DNA of 64,000 nucleotides from Nocardia coubleae NBRC 108252. GTDB lineage: Bacteria > Actinomycetota > Actinomycetes > Mycobacteriales > Mycobacteriaceae. Positions within the stretch are counted from its first letter, which is position 1. Each line of letters opens with the position of its first letter. The position numbers and the translations under genes are program-made. This document shows, one piece after another, positions 42,713-53,232 of the stretch. The DNA lies in assembly GCF_001612805.1 (NCBI RefSeq), contig NZ_BDBD01000018.1, forward strand, positions 310,001 to 374,000, given 5' to 3'. Below the pieces are notes generated by a model. The model was not told where the DNA came from and searched no databases. It was given only the letters and a program-made list of their open reading frames with translations.

Positions 42713-44155
42713 ATGGTTGCTCGGCGTGACTATTTCACCGTCGATCAGGTGCGGGCGGCCGAGGCGGAACTGTTCACCCGGGTACCCGACGGTGTGCCGA
42801 TGCGGCGCGCGGCGTTCGGGTTGGCGCGGGTGGTCGCCGATGAATTGCGTTCGCGCACAGGGGGAGTGGTCGGGCGTTCCGTTGGTCTGCTGGTCGGACC
42901 CGGTGACAACGGTGGTGACGGGCTGTGGGCCGGTGCGATGCTGCGGCGACGAGGGGTGGCGGTGCAGGCGGTGCTGTTGAACCCGGAGCGCGCGCATGCG
43001 CAGGGGCTCAGTGCTTTTCGGCAGGCCGGTGGTCGAGTGGTCGATCGGCTGGGCGAGGTCGACGTGGTGGTCGATGCCATCGTCGGTATCTCCGGCAAGG
43101 GACCGTTGCGTCCCGCAGCCGCAGAAATGGTTGCTGCCGTGCGGGTTCCGATCATTTCCGCCGACCTGCCCAGCGGTGTCGACCCGGACACCGGGGCCAT
43201 CGACGGGCCCGCCGTGCGCGCGGACGTGACGGTGACGTTCGGTGCGTACAAACCCGTACATGCCCTTGCGCCCGCGAGCTGCGGACGAATCATCCTGGTG
43301 CCCATCGGTTTACATCTTCCCGATGCCACGCTGTCGCAACTCGATCCGGCCGAGGTCGGCGCCGAGTGGCCGGTACCCGGGCCGTTCGACGACAAGTACA
43401 CCCAGGGCGTGACGGGCGTATGCGCGGGCAGCGCCGAATACCCGGGCGCCGGCGTGCTGTGTACCGGTGCGGCCGTGGCGGCGACCTCGGGAATGGTGCG
43501 GTACGCAGGCAGTGACACCGAGGTGGTGAAGCAACTCCCGGAAGTCGTTGCCGCACCGAGCATCCAGGAAACAGGCCGGGTACAGGCCTGGGTCTTCGGG
43601 CCTGGTGTCGGCGCAGACAGGCGCGACGATCTCGCCCGGCTGCTCGCCACGGATCTCCCGGTGATCGTCGACGCCGACGGCCTCACCATCCTCTCCCACG
43701 AACCCGACCTGGTACGCGGCAGACAGGCCCCGACCGTCCTCACACCGCACGCGGGCGAGTTCGCCCGGCTCACCGGTGCGAGCCCCGACCCGGACCGGCC
43801 GGCAGCGGTCCGCGCCCTGGCCGAGCAATGGGGCGTGACAGTGCTACTGAAGGGCCGCGCCACCATCATCGCCACCCCCGGCGAACCAACCCTGGTCAAC
43901 GACGCGGGCGGCTCCTGGGCCGCCACCGCAGGCTCCGGTGACGTCCTCGCCGGCATCATCGGTGCCCTCCTCGCGGCAGGCAAACCCCCCACCTGGGCAG
44001 CCGCAGCGGCAGCCCGAACCCACGCCCTGGCCGCCAACCTCGCCGCCCACGCAGGCGAAACCGCGGGCGCCCCCATCTCGGCCACCCCCCTCCACACCCA
44101 CATCCGACCCGCCATCCGCCTCCTACGAGAACTGCCCCCAACAGCAACCAACTGA
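42713..44155 (+). CDS. nnr: Bifunctional NAD(P)H-hydrate epimerase / dehydratase
   Basis: 480 residues from the ATG preceded by GGGAGG. The N-terminal half is the YjeF-N (NnrE) epimerase, with VGPGDNGGDGL and LPSGVDPDTG. The C-terminal half is the ribokinase-like ADP-dependent dehydratase (NnrD), with VFGPGVGADR, TPHAGEFARLTG, LLKGRATIIA and TAGSGDVLAGIIGALLAAG. The two domains repair hydrated NADH and NADPH. The fused form corresponds to Rv3433c, found between glmS and alr in mycobacteria, as here. An in-frame upstream GTG at 42680 was rejected. Confidence 0.95.
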   Translation: MVARRDYFTVDQVRAAEAELFTRVPDGVPMRRAAFGLARVVADELRSRTGGVVGRSVGLLVGPGDNGGDGLWAGAMLRRRGVAVQAVLLNPERAHAQGLSAFRQAGGRVVDRLGEVDVVVDAIVGISGKGPLRPAAAEMVAAVRVPIISADLPSGVDPDTGAIDGPAVRADVTVTFGAYKPVHALAPASCGRIILVPIGLHLPDATLSQLDPAEVGAEWPVPGPFDDKYTQGVTGVCAGSAEYPGAGVLCTGAAVAATSGMVRYAGSDTEVVKQLPEVVAAPSIQETGRVQAWVFGPGVGADRRDDLARLLATDLPVIVDADGLTILSHEPDLVRGRQAPTVLTPHAGEFARLTGASPDPDRPAAVRALAEQWGVTVLLKGRATIIATPGEPTLVNDAGGSWAATAGSGDVLAGIIGALLAAGKPPTWAAAAAARTHALAANLAAHAGETAGAPISATPLHTHIRPAIRLLRELPPTATN

Positions 44156-44289
44156 TCACGCAAGAACATGGGTAACTCCCCCACCACCTCCCAGCCCGTA
44201 CGTATCCAACGCAAGCCCGACAACCAACGATCGAGCTACCGGACGCCCCGCTTAAGGCGCGGGGAGGCGGGGGAGGCAGGATCGGGAGG

Positions 44290-45417
44290 GTGAATGCGCA
44301 AGTGGAGACGGTCATCGACCTCGACGCCATTGCTCACAACGTGCGCGTGCTGCGTGGCTTCGCGCAGGGTGCCGCAGTGATGGTCGTGGTCAAGGCCGAC
44401 GGGTACAACCACGGTGCCGTGCAGGTCGCGCGTGCCGCGCTGGGGGCGGGCGCGCGGGAACTCGGTGTCACCACGGTCGCCGAGGCACTGGAATTGCGGG
44501 CGGCCGGTATCGACGCCCCGATTCTGTGCTGGCTCAACACCATCGACGCCGACTACGGTGCGGCGATCGCGGCCGACGTGGAGATCGGGGTGTCCTCGCT
44601 CGAGCAGGTGCGGGTGGTCGAGCAGGCCGCGCGCAAGACCGGCCGCACCGCGACGATCTCGCTCAAGGTCGATACCGGGCTGAACCGCAACGGCGTCTCG
44701 GCGACCGAGTATCCGCAGGTCTTGGCCGCCGTGCGCGCCCTCGTCGACGACCGCGTGCTGCGTTTGCGCGGGATCTTCTCCCATCTCGCGCACGCCGACG
44801 AACCGGGCAATCCCGCCATCGACCGGCAGCGGGAACGGTTCCTCGAGGCCGTCGCGCTGGCCAAGGAACACGGCCTGGAGCCGGAGCTGATCCACCTGTC
44901 GAATTCGGCGGCCACCCTCACCCGCCCCGACCTGCACTTCGACCTGGTGCGGCCGGGTATCGCGGTCTACGGGCTCTCACCGATCCCGGAGCTCGGCGAC
45001 TTCGGATTGCGGCCCGCGATGACGTTGCAGGCCGAGGTCACCCTGGTCAAACGGGTGGCTGCCGGGGAAGGCGTGTCCTACGGGCACCGGTGGATCGCGC
45101 CACGCGACACCACCGTGGCCCTGGTGCCCGCCGGATACGCCGACGGTGTGTTCCGTTCGCTCAGTGGGCGTTTCGAGGTGTGGCTCGGCGGCGCGCTGCA
45201 CCGTAATGTCGGAAGGGTGTGCATGGACCAGTTCATGGTCGACCTGGGCGACAACGTCGGCAATGTGCGCGCGGGCGATCGGGCGGTGCTGTTCGGTGGC
45301 GGCGCGGGGCACCCGCACGCCTTGGACTGGGCGCGGCTGCTCGACACCATCGACTACGAGATCGTGTGCTCGCCACGCGGTCGCGCGGTCCGCCGTTACG
45401 TGGGGACCGGTCGATGA
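44290..45417 (+). CDS. alr: Alanine racemase
   Basis: GTG start behind GGGAGG; 375 residues, normal for Alr. It interconverts L- and D-alanine for peptidoglycan. The PLP lysine is Lys35 in VVVKADGYNHG, and the catalytic tyrosine is in EGVSYGHRW near 261. Other markers are HLSNSAATL, DLVRPGIAVYG, and GRVCMDQFMVDLG in the C-terminal beta domain. A CCCCGC/GCGGGG hairpin (44246-44264) lies in the short leader and may tune expression. The stop overlaps the next ATG in ATGA. Confidence 0.97.
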   Translation: MNAQVETVIDLDAIAHNVRVLRGFAQGAAVMVVVKADGYNHGAVQVARAALGAGARELGVTTVAEALELRAAGIDAPILCWLNTIDADYGAAIAADVEIGVSSLEQVRVVEQAARKTGRTATISLKVDTGLNRNGVSATEYPQVLAAVRALVDDRVLRLRGIFSHLAHADEPGNPAIDRQRERFLEAVALAKEHGLEPELIHLSNSAATLTRPDLHFDLVRPGIAVYGLSPIPELGDFGLRPAMTLQAEVTLVKRVAAGEGVSYGHRWIAPRDTTVALVPAGYADGVFRSLSGRFEVWLGGALHRNVGRVCMDQFMVDLGDNVGNVRAGDRAVLFGGGAGHPHALDWARLLDTIDYEIVCSPRGRAVRRYVGTGR

Positions 45418-46484
45418 GGCGCCGTCAGGTGGTACGCGGCGGGTTCGCCACCGCCGGCGTGCTCGGGGCGCTCGCCCTCGCCCACACGCTGCGCCGCATC
45501 GGCGCGCGGGTGCGCTGGCCCGCCGAACGCGACGAGTACCGCGACGAGAACTTCGCCCTGATCGATGAGGACGAGCCGGGTGAGGTCGCCGCCGACGACG
45601 GTGTGTCGCTGGCCACCCGCACCTACGGCGACGACACCGCCGAGGTGACGCTCGTCTTCGTCCACGGCTTCTGCAACAGCATGGACTCGTTCCATTTCCA
45701 GCGCCGCGACCTGGCCCAGCAGTGGGGTCCGCGGATCCGGATGGTGTTCTTCGACCAGCGCGGCCACGGCCGCTCCGGCACGCCGAGCACCGACAGCTGC
45801 ACCATCGCCCAGCTCGGCCGCGACGTGGCGACCGTGATCCGCACCTGCGTGCCGAAGGGTCCGGTGGTGCTCGTCGGACATTCGCTCGGCGGGATGGCGG
45901 TGCTCGCGGCGGCCGCGCAGTTCCCCGAACTGTTCGCCACCAGGGTGGTCGGGGTCGCCCTGCTCAATACCGCCGCTGCCGAGGTCACCTCCACCGGCGT
46001 GCTGCAGCTGCTGCGGCATCCGGCGCTGGGTGTTTTCGGGCTGGCCGTGCGGTCGGCGCCCGCGCTGGTGCAGTTCGGGCGCTCGGCGAGCAAGCACGTG
46101 GTGACGCCGATCCTGCACGTCAGCTCGTTCCACGGGCCGGTGAGTCCCACGCTGTCGCGATTCACCACGATGATGATCGATCGCACACCCGTCGCCACCG
46201 TCGAGAAGTTCCTGAAAACGATTGAGTTGCACGATGAATCGGCCGCGCTGCCGACACTGAACAAGCTGCCCGTGCTCGTCCTCGGCGGCGCGCACGACAT
46301 GGTGATCCCGTTCGAGAACTCGCGCCTGCTCGCCGAGGCGCTGCCCAATTGCGAGCTGGTGAAGATCGGTGAGGGAGCGCACATGCCGCACCTGCAGTTC
46401 CCCCAGGTGACCCTCGACGCGCTCGACCGGCTGCTCACCCGCGCGGGCGCCGAGAGCTTCGGCGGGGAGGCCGTCGGTGGCTGA
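45414..46484 (+). CDS. Alpha/beta hydrolase with N-terminal membrane anchor
   Basis: 356 residues, coupled to alr by a 4-base overlap. A basic start and a hydrophobic helix (about 10-24) act as anchor or uncleaved signal. The hydrolase domain has the oxyanion HGFCNSMDSF, DQRGHGRSG, nucleophile elbow GHSLGG (Ser), the acid in LVLGGAHDMVIP and the His in EGAHMPHLQ, so the triad is complete. The gene keeps this position between alr and tsaE in mycobacteria too (Rv3422c neighbourhood). Substrate unknown; lipid or ester hydrolysis at the membrane is plausible. Confidence 0.88.
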   Translation: MRRRQVVRGGFATAGVLGALALAHTLRRIGARVRWPAERDEYRDENFALIDEDEPGEVAADDGVSLATRTYGDDTAEVTLVFVHGFCNSMDSFHFQRRDLAQQWGPRIRMVFFDQRGHGRSGTPSTDSCTIAQLGRDVATVIRTCVPKGPVVLVGHSLGGMAVLAAAAQFPELFATRVVGVALLNTAAAEVTSTGVLQLLRHPALGVFGLAVRSAPALVQFGRSASKHVVTPILHVSSFHGPVSPTLSRFTTMMIDRTPVATVEKFLKTIELHDESAALPTLNKLPVLVLGGAHDMVIPFENSRLLAEALPNCELVKIGEGAHMPHLQFPQVTLDALDRLLTRAGAESFGGEAVGG

Positions 46485-46932
46485 CCCACGCACCCGCGTC
46501 CTGCCGTCCGTCGACGACACCGAGGCGCTCGGCCGCGAACTCGCGCAGACACTTCGCCCCGGCGATCTGGTGGTGCTCGACGGCCCACTCGGCGCCGGCA
46601 AGACCGCCTTGACCAGGGGCATCGCCGCCGGGCTCGGTGTGCAGGGGCGAGTGAGCTCGCCGACGTTCATCATCGCGCGCGCCCACCGCGCCGGGCAGCG
46701 ACCCGACGGCTCGCCCGGGGTGCCGATGGTCCACGTCGACGCCTACCGGCTCGCCGGTGACCTCGACGAGCTCGATTCCCTCGACCTCGACACCGACCTG
46801 AACCACGCGGTCGTCGTCGTGGAGTGGGGCAAGGGCGTGGTCGAACACCTCGCCGACCGGCACCTGCGCGTGCAATTGGTGAGGGAACCGGAATCCGATG
46901 TGCGCACGGCGATCTGGGAATGGATCGGCTGA
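46477..46932 (+). CDS. tsaE: tRNA t6A biosynthesis ATPase TsaE
   Basis: GTG start with GGGGAGG seven bases upstream; it overlaps the previous gene by 8 bases. 151 residues, typical of TsaE. Walker A is GPLGAGKTALTRG, with SSPTFIIARAH and VHVDAYRL after it, then VVVVEWGKGV. TsaE joins TsaB and TsaD to make N6-threonylcarbamoyl-adenosine at position 37 of ANN-decoding tRNAs. TsaB and TsaD are encoded downstream in this window; the fourth component, TsaC, is not. Confidence 0.95.
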   Translation: MADPRTRVLPSVDDTEALGRELAQTLRPGDLVVLDGPLGAGKTALTRGIAAGLGVQGRVSSPTFIIARAHRAGQRPDGSPGVPMVHVDAYRLAGDLDELDSLDLDTDLNHAVVVVEWGKGVVEHLADRHLRVQLVREPESDVRTAIWEWIG

Positions 46933-46998
46933 CGCGCGCGGACCCGATCCACCAGTGCGCGCCGGTCGCGGATACCACCCGGTATTGTTGAGACAATC

Positions 46999-47688
46999 AT
47001 GCTCGTACTAGCAGTCGACACCGCGACACCTGCCGTTACAGCGGGATTGGTGCATCTGTCACCGGCCGACGACGCGGACTCCCGACCCGCCGTGGCCACC
47101 CTCGCCACCCGGGTGAAGGTCGACGCACGCGCCCACGCCGAGGTCCTCACCCCGCAGATCCTCGAATGCCTCGCCGAAGCCGGGGTGGCCCGCGCCGACC
47201 TCGACGCCGTCGTCGTCGGAATCGGGCCGGGCCCGTTCACCGGCCTGCGCGTGGGCATGGCCACCGCGGCCGCCTTCGGTGACGCGCTCGGCCTGCCCGT
47301 GCACGGCGTGTGCAGCCTCGACGCCATCGCCGCCGACAGCGCGGACGAACAGCGCGAGGCCGGCGAACTGTTGGTGGTCACCGACGCGCGCAGGCGTGAG
47401 GTGTACTGGGCGCGCTACCTCGACGGTGCGCGTGTGGCCGGGCCCGAGGTGTGCAAACCCGCCGACGTACCGATGGGTGACGCCGTCGCCATCGCGGGGT
47501 CGGCCGCCCACGTCGACGACTTCGACCTGCCGGTCCTGCCGAACGAGACGCCGTCGCCCGCGGGCCTGGTCGCCGTCGCCGCACCCGCCCTGCTGGCCGG
47601 TGCGGTGCCCGAGGCGCTCGTGCCCCTGTACCTGCGTCGGCCCGACGCCGTGGAGAACAGCTTCCGCACCCTGGCAGGCGCCTCGTGA
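46999..47688 (+). CDS. tsaB: tRNA t6A biosynthesis protein TsaB
   Basis: 229 residues. MLVLAVDTATPAVTAGL is the phosphate-loop strand of the ASKHA fold, and IGPGPFTGLRVGMATAAAFG is the TsaB/TsaD signature. It is the inactive partner that forms the heterodimer with TsaD. The leader contains TATTGT (46983-46988) close to the ATG with no ribosome site, so a leaderless or near-leaderless transcript is possible. The last codons overlap rimI by four bases. Confidence 0.95.
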   Translation: MLVLAVDTATPAVTAGLVHLSPADDADSRPAVATLATRVKVDARAHAEVLTPQILECLAEAGVARADLDAVVVGIGPGPFTGLRVGMATAAAFGDALGLPVHGVCSLDAIAADSADEQREAGELLVVTDARRREVYWARYLDGARVAGPEVCKPADVPMGDAVAIAGSAAHVDDFDLPVLPNETPSPAGLVAVAAPALLAGAVPEALVPLYLRRPDAVENSFRTLAGAS

Positions 47689-48200
47689 CCTACCGCATCG
47701 CCCCGATGACCGTGCACGACATCGACCGCTGCGTCGAACTCGAACATCTGCTGTTCCCGGAGGACGATCCCTGGCAGGCGGTGTCGTTCCGGTCCGAACT
47801 GGCCGGGGCGCACAACCGCTACATCACCGCCCGCGACGAGAACGACACCATGGTCGGCTACGCGGGCATCGCGCTGCTCGGCGACAACGCCCATCCCGAG
47901 GCCGAGGTGCACACTATCGGGGTCGACCCGGAGTGTCATCGCGGTGGCATCGGGACCCTGCTGCTCGAGGCCCTGCTGGCGACGGCGGCCGAGCGCGGTG
48001 GCCCGGTGTTCCTCGAGGTCCGCACCGACAACGCGCCCGCGATCGCGCTCTACGCCAAGCACGGTTTCCACATCATCGGGTTGCGCAAGAACTACTACCA
48101 CCCGAGTGGGGCGGACGCGTACACGATGCGGCGCCCGGAACTCACCGCCGCGGCCGACGAGTGGGCCGCGCGCGGTCGCCAGGACGAGGTGCTGTCGTGA
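47685..48200 (+). CDS. rimI: Ribosomal-protein S18-alanine N-acetyltransferase type GNAT
   Basis: GTG start; 171 residues in GNAT fold. The acetyl-CoA loop is VDPECHRGGIGTLLLEALL, followed by FLEVRTDNAPAIALYAKHGF and YYHPSGADAYTMRRP, the RimI family end. Encoded between tsaB and tsaD as Rv3420c is in M. tuberculosis. RimI acetylates protein N-termini, classically S18. The 64-base gap before tsaD contains no gene. Confidence 0.93.
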   Translation: MTYRIAPMTVHDIDRCVELEHLLFPEDDPWQAVSFRSELAGAHNRYITARDENDTMVGYAGIALLGDNAHPEAEVHTIGVDPECHRGGIGTLLLEALLATAAERGGPVFLEVRTDNAPAIALYAKHGFHIIGLRKNYYHPSGADAYTMRRPELTAAADEWAARGRQDEVLS

Positions 48201-48264
48201 ACGGCGCGCGCTGTGCTGCCGTATTCGCCTACCGGATCGGATCGACTGTGAGCGGGGTCGCGGC

Positions 48265-49308
<1,044 letters not shown>

Positions 49309-49319
49309 GTCTGCTGGTT

Positions 49320-50816
49320 CTAGTCGACCGGGACGAGCGGGGTTACGCCTGTTGTCGGCGGAACCACGAGGCTGCCGCTGGCCGGTGCCTGGGTGGGTGA
49401 GGTGTTCGGGGTCGACGGACGCTGCTGGCCGCGACCGGATCCGCTGTTGATGCCGCCCGGCGATTCGGGGTAGGGGATCTGCGGGAGGTTCGGGTCGGGG
49501 CGCAGGGTCGGTGCCGTCGTCGTGGGCGACGGGGACGGCGCGGGGGTGGTCGACGGTGTGGACGTCGGCGGTGTCGTGGTGGTCGGCTCCTGGGTGGGAG
49601 CGGGCGACTCGACGACCGGCGGGGCAACGGTGACCCCGGTGCGGTCGGTGCTCTCTCGATAGGTGGGTGTCGGTGCCTGCGGCACCACGGGTAACGGCGG
49701 CTGGCGCACGGTGCTGCTGGTGCCTGCGGGCGTCACGTCGGGGGCATCCGGCGAGATGGTCCGCACGCCGTAACCGATCACCAGCCCGACCACGACCACC
49801 GCACCGGCCAGCGTGCCGATCACCTTGGCGAAGGTGCCGCTCGGCGCGTCACCGAGGGTGGCCACCTGTAGACCCGAGGGCGCCGCCGCGTCGGCGAGCA
49901 GGGCCGCGCCCTTGGCGATCACGGCCTCGGGATCCGGCACCGTGACCACGGGGACGTCCAGGCGCGCGTCGAGGGTGTCGACGACGCTGGGGATGTTCGC
50001 GCAGCCGCCGATCACCGCGACCGCCTCGGGATACTTCGGCGCCCTGGTGAACACCGAGGCCGTGAACACCGCGATATTGCGCAGCAGCCCGCCGATGAGC
50101 TCCTCGAAATCGGAGCGCGTGAGTTTCAGCGGCTGCCCGGCCACATGGTCGATGGTGACCGCGGGCGCGACGGTGAGGTGTTCCTTGGCGGCGCGGCCGC
50201 GATTGGTGAGGGTCTGGCGGTTGGGCCTGGTCCCGCGCCGGGCGTAGTGCAGGTCGACGAGGTGGTGGTAGATCAGCTCGTCGATGGCGTTGCCGCTGAG
50301 GGTGGGGGTGCGTTCGGTGTGCAGGACCGTGCCGTCGGCCTGGTCGGCCACGGTGACGGTGAGGCCGGTGGCGCCGAGGTCGACCACGGCCACGGTCGAA
50401 TACCGGTCGAGCAGACCGGTATTGCGCAGATAGGCGAGTGCGGCGGTGCCTTCGGGAACCAGGCGCAGATCGCGGTGGTGCGAACACGCGGCCCGGATGG
50501 CCTGGGCCTGCTCGCGGTTGCGGTAGGCGACGGCCACACTGGTCGGTGGGCGCGAGCGCGTGGCGACGGCACGGCGGTGCGCGCCGGTGGAGTAGCGTCC
50601 GAGCGGTTCGCCATCCAGCTCCACGTGCTGCTGGGACACGGGTAACTGGTTGGTCATCAGTTCGATCGACGACGACACGAGGTCGCCGAGGTCGGAGTGC
50701 GCGGCGTCGGCGGAGACGACGCGGTAGTCGAAGTTCTGTTCGCCGGATGGAGCGGTGGCGACCAGAGCCGAGCACACCACCTCGTTCCCGGCGGAAATGC
50801 CGAGGGATGTTCGCAT
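49320..50816 (-). CDS. Hsp70/actin-like membrane protein with Thr/Pro tail
   Basis: 498 residues with a near-ideal AGGGAGGTGAA site before the ATG. An Hsp70-type nucleotide domain is visible: MRTSLGISAGNEVV at the start, VPEGTAALAYL, the phosphate-2 strand VAVVDLGATGLTVTVAD, GNAIDELIYHHLV and VAVIGGCANIPSVVDTL, with IAKGAALLADAA. A transmembrane helix (VIGTLAGAVVVVGLVIGYGV) and about 150 residues of Pro/Thr/Ser-rich tail follow, in place of a substrate-binding domain. It is a membrane-anchored relative of DnaK; similar proteins are widespread in actinobacteria with no settled function. Divergent from groES, whose promoter region is adjacent. Confidence 0.82.
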   Translation of the reverse strand: MRTSLGISAGNEVVCSALVATAPSGEQNFDYRVVSADAAHSDLGDLVSSSIELMTNQLPVSQQHVELDGEPLGRYSTGAHRRAVATRSRPPTSVAVAYRNREQAQAIRAACSHHRDLRLVPEGTAALAYLRNTGLLDRYSTVAVVDLGATGLTVTVADQADGTVLHTERTPTLSGNAIDELIYHHLVDLHYARRGTRPNRQTLTNRGRAAKEHLTVAPAVTIDHVAGQPLKLTRSDFEELIGGLLRNIAVFTASVFTRAPKYPEAVAVIGGCANIPSVVDTLDARLDVPVVTVPDPEAVIAKGAALLADAAAPSGLQVATLGDAPSGTFAKVIGTLAGAVVVVGLVIGYGVRTISPDAPDVTPAGTSSTVRQPPLPVVPQAPTPTYRESTDRTGVTVAPPVVESPAPTQEPTTTTPPTSTPSTTPAPSPSPTTTAPTLRPDPNLPQIPYPESPGGINSGSGRGQQRPSTPNTSPTQAPASGSLVVPPTTGVTPLVPVD

Positions 50817-50994
50817 GTTCACCTCCCTTCGAGCGGATGGTTCCAACGGAGGCCGACCATCTCGAATGGAACGATATGCATACTCTGTCACAGCCTGTTA
50901 TGCGAACGTTACAGATTCCGTCGGTCGATGTGAAGATCACCATTACGCGCGGGCGTGTCGATAATGCGACATTGGCAGAACCCGACCTTGAGCG

Positions 50995-51021
50995 CTGGCA
51001 CTCTCGCGTATAGAGTGCTAG
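50995..51021 (+). promoter_or_regulatory. CIRCE element (HrcA operator) of groES-groEL1
   Basis: CTGGCACTC-N9-GAGTGCTAG matches the CIRCE consensus TTAGCACTC-N9-GAGTGCTAA with three changes at the outer positions. A TTGAGC/TAGAGT pair (50988 and 51011, 17 bases apart) overlaps it, so bound HrcA would block RNA polymerase. It lies about 160 bases before groES. Confidence 0.88.
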
Positions 51022-51182
51022 TCGGCACTGTGTAGCTGTGCTTGTGCCATCGACGACTACTGGGCTCGGAGTCCCGGCACCCGCGACGACGGGGCCTGCG
51101 CGCAGGGTCGCATGCTGAACCGAACCCGGTCCGGGGCAACAGTTCCGGACAACCGAATTCCCCTGAAAGTGGAGGGCTCAAC

Positions 51183-51482
51183 GTGGCGAGCGTGAACATC
51201 AAGCCGCTCGAGGACAAGATCCTCGTCCAGGCCAACGAGGCCGAGACGACGACGGCCTCCGGCCTGGTCATCCCGGACACGGCCAAGGAGAAGCCGCAGG
51301 AGGGCACCGTCATCGCCGTCGGCGAGGGCCGGATCACCGAAAAGGGTGACCGCATCCCCGTCGATGTCAAGGAAGGCGACGTCGTCATCTACAGCAAGTA
51401 CGGCGGCACCGAGATCAAGTACCAGGGCGAGGAATACCTCATCCTCTCGGCGCGCGACATCCTGGCCGTCGTCACCAAGTAA
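51183..51482 (+). CDS. groES: Co-chaperonin GroES
   Basis: GTG start; 99 residues. VNIKPLEDKILVQ, the mobile loop ETTTASGLVIPDTAKEKP and VVIYSKYGGTEIKY are standard for GroES, the heptameric lid of the chaperonin. Preceded by a CIRCE element and followed by groEL1 after 79 bases, as Rv3418c-Rv3417c are. Heat-shock induced through HrcA by inference from the operator. Confidence 0.98.
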   Translation: MASVNIKPLEDKILVQANEAETTTASGLVIPDTAKEKPQEGTVIAVGEGRITEKGDRIPVDVKEGDVVIYSKYGGTEIKYQGEEYLILSARDILAVVTK

Positions 51483-51561
51483 GGCCGACGCCGCACCAGC
51501 GTTCCGCCCCGGCGTCTTCGTGACCCCGGGGCGGAATGCGTTAAAACACAGGAGCTTTTAG

Positions 51562-53175
51562 ATGCCCAAGCAGATCCGGTTCGACGAGCAGGCTCGTCGG
51601 GCACTGGAACGCGGTGTGGACAAGCTGGCCGACGCCGTCAAGGTCACCCTCGGCCCGCGTGGCCGCCACGTGGTCCTTGCCAAGGCCTTCGGTGGCCCCA
51701 CCGTGACCAACGACGGTGTCACCATCGCGCGTGACATCGACCTCGAGGATCCCTTCGAGAACCTCGGCGCCCAGCTCGTCAAGAGCGTCGCCACCAAGAC
51801 CAACGACGTCGCGGGCGACGGCACCACCACCGCCACCGTGCTGGCCCAGGCGTTCGTGCGCGCCGGCCTGAAGAACGTCGCCGCGGGCGCCAACCCCATC
51901 ACGCTCGGCCAGGGCATCGCGCTCGCCGCCGAGAAGGTGTCCGAGGTGCTGCTCGCCGCGGCCACCCCGGTCGAGGGTGCCCAGGCCATCGCCCAGGTCG
52001 CCACCGTCTCCTCGCGTGACGAGGAGATCGGCGAGATGGTCGGCAAGGCGCTCACCACCGTCGGCAAGGACGGCGTGGTCACCGTCGAGGAGTCCTCGAC
52101 CACGCAGACCGAACTCGTCGTCACCGAGGGTGTGCAGTTCGACAAGGGCTACCTCTCGCCCTACTTCCAGACCGACCCCGAGACCCAGCAGGCCGTGCTG
52201 GAGGACACCTACGTCCTGCTGCACCGCGACAAGATCAGCTCGCTGCCCGACCTGCTTCCGGTGCTCGAGAAGATCGCCGAGTCCGGCAAGGGCGTGCTGA
52301 TCGTGGCCGAGGACGTCGACGGCGAAGCGCTGTCGACCCTGGTGGTCAACTCGATCCGCAAGACCATCAAGGCCGTCGCGGTGAAGGCGCCGTTCTTCGG
52401 TGACCGCCGCAAGGCGTTCCTCGACGACCTCGCCGTCGTCACCGGTGGCACCGTGATCAACCCCGATCTCGGCGTCACCCTGCGCGAGGCCACCCTCGAG
52501 CAGCTCGGCCAGGCGCGTCGCGTCGTCGTCACCAAGGACGAGACCGTCCTCATCGACGGTGCGGGCACCGAGGCCGACATCGCGGCCCGCAGCGCGCAGC
52601 TGCGCCGCGAGATCGAGGCCACCGACTCCGACTGGGACCGCGAGAAGCTCGAAGAGCGCCTCGCCAAGCTGGCCGGTGGTGTCGCGGTGATCAAGGTCGG
52701 CGCGGCCACCGAGACCGCGCTCAAGGAGCGCAAGTACCGCGTCGACGACGCGGTCGCCGCCGCCAAGGCCGCGGTCGAGGAGGGCATCGTCCCCGGTGGT
52801 GGTTCGGCGCTGGTCCAGGCCGCCGCCGCCCTCGTGGAGCTGCGTGACTCGCTGACCGGCGACAAGGCCGTCGGCGTCGAGGTGGTCCGTAAGGGCCTCG
52901 AGGCGCCGCTGTTCTGGATCGCCACCAACGCGGGCCTCGACGGCGCCGTGGTGGTCAGCAAGGTCGCCGAGGGCAAGGAGGGCTTCAACGCCGCCACCCT
53001 CACCTACGGTGACCTGCTCACCGACGGTGTCGTCGACCCGGTCAAGGTCACCCGTTCGGCCGTGGTGAACGCCGCGTCCGTCGCCCGGATGATCCTGACC
53101 ACCGAGAGCGCCATCGTGGACAAGCCGGCCGAAGAGGCCGACGACCACGGTCACGGTCACGGTCACGCGCACTGA
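51562..53175 (+). CDS. groEL1: Chaperonin GroEL1 with His-rich C-terminus
   Basis: 537 residues with the GroEL markers: PRGRHVVLAKAFGGPTVTNDGVTIA, the ATP-binding DVAGDGTTTATVLAQA, and GGGSALVQAAA. It ends DDHGHGHGHAH in place of the Gly-Met repeat, the hallmark of mycobacterial GroEL1 (Cpn60.1), which acts in biofilm and mycolate-related folding and sits with groES. The house-keeping GroEL2 is expected elsewhere in the genome. The histidine tail may bind metal ions. Followed by a strong terminator. Confidence 0.96.
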   Translation: MPKQIRFDEQARRALERGVDKLADAVKVTLGPRGRHVVLAKAFGGPTVTNDGVTIARDIDLEDPFENLGAQLVKSVATKTNDVAGDGTTTATVLAQAFVRAGLKNVAAGANPITLGQGIALAAEKVSEVLLAAATPVEGAQAIAQVATVSSRDEEIGEMVGKALTTVGKDGVVTVEESSTTQTELVVTEGVQFDKGYLSPYFQTDPETQQAVLEDTYVLLHRDKISSLPDLLPVLEKIAESGKGVLIVAEDVDGEALSTLVVNSIRKTIKAVAVKAPFFGDRRKAFLDDLAVVTGGTVINPDLGVTLREATLEQLGQARRVVVTKDETVLIDGAGTEADIAARSAQLRREIEATDSDWDREKLEERLAKLAGGVAVIKVGAATETALKERKYRVDDAVAAAKAAVEEGIVPGGGSALVQAAAALVELRDSLTGDKAVGVEVVRKGLEAPLFWIATNAGLDGAVVVSKVAEGKEGFNAATLTYGDLLTDGVVDPVKVTRSAVVNAASVARMILTTESAIVDKPAEEADDHGHGHGHAH

Positions 53176-53187
53176 CCTGACATGACG

Positions 53188-53222
53188 AAGGCCCCCTGAC
53201 CCTGTTGGGTCCGGGGGCCTTT
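53188..53222. terminator. Terminator after groEL1
   Basis: AAGGCCCCC and GGGGGCCTT form the stem around a 16-base loop (TGACCCTGTTGGGTCC, itself partly self-complementary), followed by TTTCGTTG. It lies just after groEL1 and just past the end of the convergent anti-sigma gene, so it can serve both. Confidence 0.85.
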
Positions 53223-53232
53223 CGTTGTGCGC

